From the NCBI GenBank assembly GCA_013339765.2, contig CM023448.1, positions 285,812,817 through 285,876,816 of the forward strand: 64,000 bases of DNA, given 5' to 3'. Below, in pieces: positions 1 through 64,000 of this stretch (position 1 is the first letter of the stretch; each line of letters starts with the position of its first letter). The notes beneath the pieces are model-generated. The model had not been told where the DNA came from. It did not search any database and was given only the letters and a program-made list of their open reading frames with translations. The DNA is from Haemaphysalis longicornis. Taxonomy: Eukaryota > Arthropoda > Arachnida > Ixodida > Ixodidae. Both the position numbers and the translations under genes were made by a program.

Positions 1-1190
1 AAACTAGATTAGTGTGGTTCACTGAATACAGAAGAAGATGAGATCGTGTCGAACATTGATGTTTTTCTGCACATAAACAAATTCAGCAGTCTCATTGCTC
101 GGTGCAGTGACGTACCCGACGAGATATTGTGCAAGGTGAATATGTAGAGGCATTCCTCATCGGTCGTGCGTGTTGCACACGCCCGAAGAAAATAACTGAT
201 TTCTTCAAATAAAGTAGCTTTGAAGTGAGCGCAACATTTTTATTTGAGAGTTTGCCTCTTTGCACACGCGTCTACTGCCAACTTACGTCATTTTTGTTCC
301 TAAGTTTGAGCACTGGCTTATAACCGCCAGTTTGTCATTACGACATTTCAAAATTACGAACGATTTTAGGTGGTACCGCGAGAGTCGTCCAATCGAGATT
401 TGACTTTAATGCGCAGGAACACACGCGAATCAGTCTTCAACCCTTTAGCCACCGCCGCTTCGCGCTTTACTAGCTCTTTCTCATAGAGTATTCTTTCCTC
501 TAAGCTTCCTCCTGTTTATGAACTGGATTGGATGCGGTCTTTGATGCTTGTCGCTTGCGGGAGACATGATTGCAGATATTTGAACATAATCCGACGAAGT
601 GTTAGGAGTCCTTTTTAAAAGAAAACAAAGTCATAAACGATGCGAGGTCAGGTTTACTGACATTATTTTTCCTTTTTATTCGCTCTACGACTCCTAAAAT
701 TCCCTGCATCCATTAACGATTCTGTTTTTTTCTTGTGGAAGAAATTACAGTGGAAATTCCACGAAAAAGGAAAAATTCCCCGCACGGAACATCAGTGGTC
801 GTCGCCGCGTAGCCTTTTTCGGTTTACTAGCACAGAGGCCGATACGTAGCCCGAAATTAACAATAAAATAAAAAAAAAACGAAGTTAACATATCCTGGGA
901 TATTGCGCAAGGTCAGCACCATCTGACAAACATAAGCAATAATAGCAGTCGATAAAGATGACGAATGTAGTTGTAGTTGTTAACAGTTAGTTTCATGGCC
1001 ACCATTTCCCGTTTCGACGTTTTTGACAATAGTAATGATGGAGATCGCTTTAGCTGCAATGAATGATGAGCACGACTCTGCTACAACATGTTGAAAGCTC
1101 GGCAATACGAACTTCAAGTTATTCGAATTTATTCTTGTTTAGTGTGCTATAGTATTCCCAGTGGTACAAAAATAACGTATTTTACGAGTA
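1..1190. other. AT-rich stretch, nothing recognised
   Basis: I see no exon-like, repeat or transposon signal on either strand here beyond short A or T runs. Confidence 0.5.
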
Positions 1191-1194
1191 CAGG

Positions 1195-1790
1195 TTGGGA
1201 CCCGTCTCGCGGAGGGCTGTAGAAGAGAGCGGAGGTGGGGTCGCCAGAGCCGCCGCTAGAGGTCGGGGGGGGGGGGGGGTTGTCTACCTGGATGGAGGCC
1301 TGTCTCTCGAACGTATCGACTTCTTGCTCGTTCTGATGGAGAGCACGCTCATAATACTAGATGGTTCGCATCAGCTTGTTCGGCAGGAGCTGTGCAGAAG
1401 GGGCAGGTGTCAACGAACGGGGTGTTGTAGCATTGTGGACACGCCTGGTTATTGCAGGGGAACGAGCCACTCCAACGCGAATTCGGCGCAGCAAGACCTC
1501 CTCCCAGCGAGCAAGTCTACTGGGGAGGTCAGTTCCGCACGGTGAAACGAGGGCACGTGTGGCGCGATGCAGAACTTTCTTTTGTTGGAGAAAGTTTTCT
1601 TGTGGAGCTATTGTCAGCAATGGGAGCGGCCAAGGAATAAATGTAGAGGGGCAAAAGCTCTACTCGCCGCAATGTGAGCGGGGAGCGTATTTCGCCGAAC
1701 CCACAACAGCCGGACATGGCAGGGGTACATGTCCAGTAGCCTGTGAATGTCCCTGGGGATAGTGGATAACTCGAACTGTATGGTTTGGTC
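1195..1790 (-). mobile_element. Decayed 3' fragment of an RNase H-type LINE
   Basis: Minus-strand frames, broken by stops and shifts, contain a decayed RNase H end (VRLLWVRRN, AHIAASRAF). A zinc-knuckle-like segment follows (CPQCYN, CPFCTAPAEQADANHL). The order matches other LINE tails in this window. A 14-base G run interrupts it near 1267-1280. Confidence 0.5.
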
Positions 1791-2095
1791 CGGCCAAGCT
1801 CCATAGAAGTCCGTGTACAAAAAAAGTGGCCGCGTATCTGCTCCTTTCGTTGCAAATGTCGTCAAAAGACGATAGTCTTTGTAGACATTTGCAAGGAAAT
1901 GCCCCCCTTCGCTTTCCCGCTCACCTCTCATGCTGTTCCTGTTCAGTCGCGCTCATCCCAAGGTAAACACACTAAAAGTTTGCTCAAGGCGGTTTGAATT
2001 TACCGCGTTGCACTGCTACAGGCGGGGCTCCTCGATGCCAGCGCTGTAGTATGGCGGAGACGCGCGTGAATCGAGGCGGCCGACTTCAAGGTTTA
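1785..2095 (-). repeat. Dispersed repeat G, copy 1
   Basis: The reverse complement closely matches 55155-55420: both share ATTCACGCGCGTCTCCGCC, AACGCGGTAAATT, and GTGTTTACCTTGGGA in order. It also carries the imperfect palindrome around TTTGCAAATGTC..GACATTTGCAA at 1848-1897. A diverged third copy lies near 7250-7590. Confidence 0.7.
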
Positions 2096-2109
2096 TAGAA
2101 CCGCGTTGC

Positions 2110-2450
2110 CGTGGTTTCAAGCGTGAAACCTAGCTAATGGAACCTTTCGTTGCTGTTGCCGCGTGATTTCTCATATGCTGCCAGGAGGTGGCGCGGGCAA
2201 CAGGCGGCGGTTTTCTGCAGTAGATGTAGAATATTATTTGCTATCAAAAAACCAAGCATACAGAAATTTTTGATCAAGGAACACTGTAAATACCCCAGTG
2301 TGTACTAATTTCCTGTCTTATATTTGCGTAATGTCTTGTTCTTGTTCAACAAAGTTGACAAGTAGGAACATATAAACCGAGCTTAGACGTTCACATTTGG
2401 CTGTGAGTATACAAGACTATTGAGCAGTAAGCATTTTACTTTGGCCGGGT
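2110..2450. other. Unassigned stretch
   Basis: No coding or repeat signal was recognised in these bases. Confidence 0.4.
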
Positions 2451-2461
2451 GGCTGAATCGA

Positions 2462-2575
2462 GTTACAGACAGACAGACAGACAGACAGACGGACAGACAG
2501 GAGGACATACAGACAGACCAAAATTCCTGGGTTTAAGTCGCCCAAGAAAAACTATCGTCTTTAAAAGCCCGTTAA
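2462..2575 (+). repeat. CAGA microsatellite with conserved 3' flank
   Basis: About twelve CAGA/CGGA units are followed by CCAAAATTCCTGGGTTTAAG and TATCGTCTTTAAAA. The same layout recurs at 8139-8325 and, inverted, near 10330-10450, so the array appears to be part of a dispersed element. Confidence 0.7.
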
Positions 2576-3340
2576 TGAGAACGCGAGTAGGTTCCGCCAC
2601 GGACAATTCGAACTACACGCCACCGCGCCGGTCGCTTGGCTCATGGCACACATCCAGAGAAGAGGAAAGTAACCTTATTTCCTCCCACTGCTTACACACA
2701 CGAGGCTACAGACGAGAGAACAACAGAGAGGGAATTTAAGGCTGGGTAAAACAAATCTAAAACCCCCGTGGCGGAGGCCTTGGAAAACATGTTCTTTGCG
2801 GAGTGCGTTGATGTGGACGCCAGTGCAGTGGTGTGTGGTGCGTTGACAGACGAGGACGTAATTTCTCAGATCATAAGCGCGGAACCTTTTGCTACCAGTG
2901 ACGACAACGAGCAGGAGGAGGCGGAGACGTGGGCGTAAAAAAAAAAAAACATAAGCAGCTTTGAAAAAAAGTTTTTTTTTTTCAACCAGGGTAACACTGA
3001 AAAAAAAAAAACAGCTTCTCTGGGGAAACTCGTTCTGATACGACCAATCTGCAAACAGGGAAGCGCTTTCTGAAATCAATGCCTTGACGGGAAATCGTGC
3101 GCAGATTTAGAGAGTGGAAGCTCTGCTGGGACTTTTGTCGTACAGAATGTAACAATTGTATTCTTTCCAGCGTTAACGGAAAAAATCACGGGGAACTTAA
3201 ACTCTTAAGTGATTCGAAGCGTTTATCAAAGACTTCTTCATTTCTGGATCGTGTTCGCGGTGTCGTCACGTTCACCTGTCATGGGGCACGCATCCGGATA
3301 ATTCTTGCTCCATCCTGGCACGGTACCGGGTTAGCGCTGT
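2576..3340. other. Unassigned stretch with A runs
   Basis: A runs at about 2936-2950 and 3000-3011 and a T run at 2971-2981 create open frames without protein-like composition. Nothing else was recognised. Confidence 0.4.
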
Positions 3341-3361
3341 AGTCACCACACTTGGGTGTAG

Positions 3362-3565
3362 CCCGAAAGAACCCATTCCCGTTTGCCCTCTTCCCGTTTG
3401 AACCCATTCCCGAAACGCCCTTCCCGCTTGACGCGTCCCGTGTGCGCCCGTTCCCGAAACGACCTTCCTGTTTGGGCGCTTCCTGTTTCAGCCCGTTCCC
3501 AAACCCCCTTCCCGTTACAACCCGCTCCCAAAGCGCCCTTCTCATCTGAACCCGCATCGTTCCAA
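3362..3565 (-). repeat. Degenerate minisatellite, GGGAA-type, reverse orientation
   Basis: Irregular units of roughly 12-15 bases built on TTCCCGTTTGAACCC and variants. They are the reverse complement of the array at 5445-5655, about 2 kb away. Confidence 0.75.
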
Positions 3566-5444
3566 CCCATTTGAATTTCTGAAAACATGCGTTACCGTCT
3601 TCGAAACTGTTCCCCAAAATGTGCTTAGAAGCAACGGGTCATGCACTAAAAACTTGTATGCACCAAATTTTCCGGAATCGACCAATATTTCCGGCCGATA
3701 AAAGTTTCCGAATGCCTTAGGCCGATACTGCCCTCTTGACACAAAATTTGTAGCGGCGAAAGTGTACTAGAAAGATATCCAATATCTTGAGTAATGCACG
3801 CATTGGATTTTTCTGCAGTTGGTGTTCGTACGTGCGGCTGAAATTTGTTTATCAGCTGCGCTTATGCTCATTGTTTGGAGCGTAGCTTTGTCTTCGGGTT
3901 CGAGAGATCTATAGATCAAAGATGTCCGTAAGAGAGACTTTAAAAAAGGCAAAACCATGTGCAGAAATCTGAGAATTGGCTACTAATGCCTTTCCTACGT
4001 GAGTAGTGGGCAGATTTTTTTATTTATTTACCGATACTTTACGGCCTGATCGGGCTCATGCAGGAGTGAGCATAAAAACACATCAGTATTCGTTATCGTA
4101 GTTTAAAAACGCCCAACACGAATAAGTAAAAGACATAAATATGTAATAGACGCAAAGGGGTCCGAACAAGGATATGCATTCGTAATGTATTCCAATTTTA
4201 AAACACGACAATTCAACCAGAACACATATTTCCAATACGTGGGGAAAATTCTTCTAACGATACCGAGTTCACTGTTCGTTCAGTTAACTTCTTCCAGTAA
4301 GAAATTGCACGAGGAAACAAAGAGAACTTTCGAATAGTAATTAAGCTGATTGGCTGCCTAATTGTCTTAAAATGATGTCTTCTCGCTGAACGTCTGAAAG
4401 GCCCGTGGAGGTATAGTATTCCCGCGACAATTTTAAGTGTCTGTAGTAAAGAAAATTTAGGCTAGAGACGACCCTGCGCTGCTTAAGTTTCTGAAGGTTT
4501 GTCCTATTACGCAAATTGAGTACACTAGAGTGACGGGAATAACAAGAATCAATAAAACGCAAAGCTAAGTTTATAATTTTCGCCGCTTCTCATGACTGCG
4601 ATTTTTTATAGCCAGATGTGGCATATGTGACGAGGGACTGACAGCTCCTTTTGTAATGGACACGCCTGGTTGACAAAGGCCGAAATTCCTTCGGCGCTGA
4701 GCCTATTTTCGGCGCGCGTCGTAGGAACAATACTTATAGAGGCCGCCCGAGGGTCGATGGCCAGCGCTCGGAGTTGCTATGGGTCGGTTGGTTTTTATTA
4801 GTTATTTACTCGTCCTTTGATGAATATCTTGAAGCTTGAGTTAAAGTTAGCTCTAGAGTGTGGATAAAATATATGTTTGCGTATAAACCTTTGGTTGATC
4901 GTGTGTGTTAGTAGCTCCTCCTCACACTCTTTCGGGACACGGCCTTGATGGCGTCGTTTTAATGTAATAAAACTTAAGTGCCTGGTGTTTTGGGGGTGGA
5001 TCTAAAGAATCTAGAGACGAGAGTCAGTCGACCGAACAAGAGCAAACGAGGGCAGACGCAGGGCGACCCTCGCGACCTAAATACATTTAGTTAAGTGCAT
5101 TTAGGTATTTCGCTGTTTTGTTTTCATAAACGACGTGTTTGTAATTTGTTAATTTGTTGGTAATTTGTTAATTGGTTTGTTAATTTAAAAGATTTTTTGT
5201 TAATTGTTAATTTGTTAGGGTTTGTTAATTTAAAAGATTAAAAGATTTGTTAATTGGTATGACTTGAATTGTAACCAAGTCGTCTGTAGATTCAAAAAGT
5301 GAAGCCCAGGTTTCAAAAGCAGTCAAGGACTCTGGATGTACTGAGCATGCTATCGCAGCGACTGTGAACAAACGGAAATAAAGAAAAAACAATATGAAAA
5401 TGTTTTTATAACGTTTCATAAACTGGGTACGTTATTCCGGGAAG
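3566..5444. other. AT-rich interior between two inverted minisatellites
   Basis: No coding signal was recognised. A short AATTTGTTAATTG-type repeat occurs at about 5135-5255. This stretch could be the body of a transposon whose subterminal arrays flank it. Confidence 0.4.
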
Positions 5445-5655
5445 GGGCTAAACGGAAAAATGCGAAACGGGAAGGTTCTTTCGCCCAGGGTTGAAATGGG
5501 AAGGAACAAACGGGAAGGTTGAAATGGGAACGGGTTCAAACGGGAACGGGCCAAGTGGGAAAGGGCGAAACGGGAAGGTCGTTTTGCGCCGGGTTGAAAC
5601 GGGAGGGAACAAGCGGGAAGGATGAAATGGGAATGGGTTCAAACGGGAACCTCCC
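5445..5655 (+). repeat. Degenerate minisatellite, GGGAA-type, forward orientation
   Basis: Irregular units such as AAACGGGAAGG and GAAATGGGAACGGGTTC. The array mirrors the one at 3362-3565. Confidence 0.75.
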
Positions 5656-5661
5656 CCACAC

Positions 5662-6246
5662 TTGGCTGCGGCTAGCTATGGCGACCCGGGTTCCAATTGC
5701 ATTCGAACCCAAATGAGTTTCCATGTAAATTTCATTTACTTATTTTCTTTTTACAGCAGCCGCAATTTCATTCGCGCAGTCGCCAGCAACTACGGTCAAG
5801 TATGTCAAGATTTTGTATTTGTGTGGTATGGTCCTTTTTCTATCTATTGCTATTTTTCTGAAAGGAAAAACACGAAAAAAAAACCTGTTTTTTCACGGCC
5901 CTCAAAATTTTATGAAAACTGGCATCTGTTGGAGGAGGACGAGGAAGCAGCAGTGCTGTTCTCTGCTGCGGAAGTCATGGTCGGATTGAATTCCGTCCGC
6001 CTCTTCTCCAGTTTTGATTATGAGGCCTTCCGCTACATTCGCGAGTTAACGCTGAGAGTTCTGGCTGTCGCCTTCAAGCACAATAGGCGGACCGTAACTA
6101 CGGGCCCTTTTGTTGACATTCCTTACGGCTTCCCAATCGCAGTCTACTGTTCTTCACTTTCGTCACTTCGAACTTTCATTAATTCGATCGGAGGCAGTTT
6201 CCCCTTGCGGTTCGAATTAAGGAGCTTTTACTGTATACCTGGCTAA
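5662..6246 (+). other. Open frame of up to 194 codons, not recognised
   Basis: The frame opens at the edge of the minisatellite. It has no recognised motif, signal peptide or exon junctions that I can support. A central acidic patch (LLEEDEEAAV) is the only notable feature. It may be chance or part of the element bounded by the two arrays. Confidence 0.2.
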
Positions 6247-6459
6247 TGTCCAGTTGCACACCCGAACCTTTACGCAATTAGTACGATCCTGCCCCTACAC
6301 CACAGTGCCCACAGTGCCACTCCCCCGCTAAAGCTGATCTCGATCATCCCTTTTTGTTCTCCCTAAAATTCGCAGGTTTCTCAAACGCAGCCATGTGAAC
6401 GATCTCGCGGTATCGATGAACCCTCACTTCACAGAAACTTGCACCGTTGACCTCATTGC

Positions 6460-7685
<1,226 letters not shown>

Positions 7686-7687
7686 TA

Positions 7688-7897
7688 CACCCAAGAGCAG
7701 AAGTTTACGGACCACGAAAGCAGCAATTTTGAGTTATTTCTCAGCCGCACGGCACCCAGAAGTACTATGTGTGGTAGTTTTTATTAGCTCAGTACTTTTA
7801 CATCTCGCGTGCATTCGACAGTTTGTCGGTCGGCTATAGGAAGAGGAATCACCTAAAATTGCCATTTCCCTGGTCCGTTAACTTTTGATCGTGGCTG
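7688..7897. mobile_element. Tc1/mariner-like MITE, 210 bp
   Basis: Ends flanked by TA are imperfect inverted repeats: AGAAGTTTACGGACCACG on the left against AAAAGTTAACGGACCAGG on the right, read inward. The left end starts CACCCAAGAGC, the right end CAGCCACGATC. No coding capacity. Confidence 0.6.
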
Positions 7898-8138
7898 TAC
7901 TCACATTTCGCGTCATATATGCCTGAGGTTTCCTTTGCGTTGAATAATGTGATCCAGGAATTCGTGTAACGCAAAGTAAAACGCGCGCGCAAGAAATAAA
8001 AAAAAAAACAAGTCATGAATCACCGATACCAAGTAGCCCAAACCTAAACTCTGCTATGAATAATGTGTACATGTATGAAGTAGTTTCGAATGGTCTTGCA
8101 TATATACATACTTCATGTTATGGCGTTCTTCAGCTCTA

Positions 8139-8195
8139 TGACAATCGACAGACAGACAGACAGACAGACAGACGGACGACAGGACAGGACGGACG

Positions 8196-8270
<75 letters not shown>

Positions 8271-8325
8271 CAAAATATTCGGGTTTAAAAGAGCTCAAAA
8301 AAGACTACCGTCTTCAAAACAAAGC
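8139..8325 (+). repeat. CAGA microsatellite with conserved 3' flank, second copy
   Basis: A 130-base CAGA array with a CGGA/CAGGA interruption is followed by CCAAAATATTCGGGTTTAAA and ACTACCGTCTTCAAAA, matching the flank at 2517-2575. Confidence 0.8.
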
Positions 8326-8606
8326 GCTGTACTTCCTTTGACGCTTTCGAACTGCTGCCTCCCCCCTCTCCCCGCGCTTCAGCACTTTAAATTCAGCACT
8401 TCAGTGAAATGACTTTCCCTTTTACTCGTGAGAGCTCATACCCAAAACTTGAAAATTCTCGCCGGGGCTGTATGAGCAGTTACATAGATAATAATATGAT
8501 AATTATATAAATAGTGATAGCAAAAAATGAGGGAAATACGCTCGCGCGCAATCTGGTTTGCTTCGCAGAACGACCCTATAATTTTTTTCTCTCTTACTCC
8601 TCTTTT

Positions 8607-8612
8607 TTTATT
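8607..8612 (-). terminator. Candidate polyadenylation signal AATAAA
   Basis: This is the first AATAAA on the minus strand downstream of the stop at 9130, about 520 bases away. It could serve the main gene, with or without the candidate extra exon at 8717-8888. It lies in a T-rich plus-strand stretch, so chance occurrence is possible. Confidence 0.35.
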
Positions 8613-8716
8613 TCTTGTTTCACGCTTTTTGGTCAAGTGCGTGGTTCCTGTATATAGATATATAGACTTCAGTTTGAAGGCTATTTATGAACAAGTCAAG
8701 AGGATGCATGCTGACA

Positions 8717-8888
8717 CTATTGAATGCCGGCGCTGAAGTGTTCAAAAGTCTCGACTGGACGAACATGCTTACAAATGCACATGCACGTACAAACCCCACA
8801 CATTTCAGGCACACATCGTACGGCTACCCTGTGCGCCTGGTACATGAAACATTTCTTTGAAAGTCTGTCAAGAACATTTTGTTGGCAG
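8717..8888 (-). other. Possible extra B half-domain exon or relic downstream of the stop
   Basis: An open stretch after a possible acceptor (GCTGAAAACAG) reads CQQNVLDRLSKKC, exactly C-x11-C, then a third Cys 11 residues on (AVRC). This resembles the B halves upstream. It continues through a Cys-rich run to a TAG at 8717, about 105 bases before an AATAAA. Its phase would fit a splice from the weak donor inside exon 17. It could equally be a decayed exon or chance. Confidence 0.3.
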
Positions 8889-9129
8889 CTGTTTTCAGCA
8901 AGGTCCCAATCGAAATGGGATTGGATGGGAAAATTACAATGTCGGTTTGTTCCCATTAGCCGGCAGACTAAGTATATATAGTCGGCGCGGGATGGCCTAG
9001 CTATGTGAGGTATTGCGCTAGGAAGAACCTTAGCCCAGCATCATTAGCATTGCAATGTTTGGGCGATGCACGACAACAAGGCTAATTCGAGAAGTCGGCT
9101 AGCAAGTCTTTGGGTACAGAAAGTGATCA

Positions 9130-63588
<54,459 letters not shown>

Positions 63589-64000
63589 CGTTGAAGGTGG
63601 TTGGACTGTAAATTAAGCCGGGCGATTAAGTCACCGATCGTGGGCTCCATTTTAGTCGGAGGTTTACATATTGTTTGTGAAAAAATGAAGACACTCCTAA
63701 ATAAATGATGTGCGTGCAGTCAGTCATTCGTGACTTGTTTACTTCTTAATTTGCGACGTAATTTGCTATTAGCTTTTTCAATCATGCATTTGTTTTTCAT
63801 CTTCCTGAACATTTAGGCCATGCAGCTAGTGTACCGCCATTTCAGTGTTTACGGGACAAATAACGGACGATATTTTTATTCTTTAGTTCGGCGTTTGCTC
63901 TTTTTTTTTGCCAGTTTGCCCCTGTTTATTGAAGCAGACTGCAAGCTTGTCTGCTTACGTCCCAAAGAAACGCAAACATGCCTTTGACTTATGCTCATCT
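63589..64000. other. Presumed 5' flank of the main gene
   Basis: No TATA box or clear initiator was identified on the minus strand. A TTTACAG just before the ATG could be a 5' UTR splice acceptor. T runs occur near 63900. Confidence 0.35.

Overview
The window looks like nuclear DNA of a hard tick (Ixodidae). It has spliceosomal exons with canonical junctions, long introns packed with transposon relics and microsatellites, and tRNA-derived SINEs with AATC tails that resemble the tick SINE Ruka. No prokaryotic gene, operon, rRNA or CRISPR array was seen. The tick assignment is inference from repeat type.

The main content is one large gene on the minus strand, from an ATG at 63588 to a stop at 9130. 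I built it from 17 exons whose splice sites and codon phases agree at every junction. It predicts a secreted, soluble, cysteine-rich protein of about 900 residues. Exon 1 encodes a signal peptide. The rest is a chain of two alternating half-domains, each normally on its own exon: half A (C-x9-C-x23-25-C) and half B (C-x11-C, then a third Cys 14-49 residues on). An A+B pair makes a six-cysteine unit. The gene has one orphan B half followed by seven units; in the last unit the halves are separated by an acidic, tyrosine-rich stretch and a cysteine-free exon. I do not recognise the family. Three oddities stand out: a one-base frame break in exon 6, an apparent GC-AG intron after exon 9, and a possible extra B half downstream of the stop.

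The introns and the 9 kb downstream are mostly mobile DNA: RNase H-bearing LINE 3' ends, a truncated LINE with a zinc-knuckle C terminus, an RTE-like tail, a Gypsy protease/LTR relic, a Helitron helicase C terminus, a hAT MITE with a perfect 8-bp target duplication, several TA-flanked (Tc1/mariner-type) elements, and a group of TTAA-flanked elements with related termini (AGGnnnnnTGAAG), one of which carries a THAP zinc-finger ORF. This last element sits inside a 5.0-kb TA-flanked inverted-repeat element, a nested structure of three layers at 15382-20419.

Layout (plus coordinates): 1-9129, downstream flank with LINE relic, inverted minisatellites and MITEs; 9130-9602, exons 17 and 16; 9603-20827, TE-filled intron; 20828-31134, exons 15 to 10; 31135-44884, large introns with exon 9, a TTAA element, a foldback and LINEs; 44885-52767, exons 8 to 4 with Helitron and hAT DNA; 52768-63476, exons 3 and 2 among LINE/SINE fragments; 63477-63588, signal-peptide exon; the rest is presumed 5' flank.
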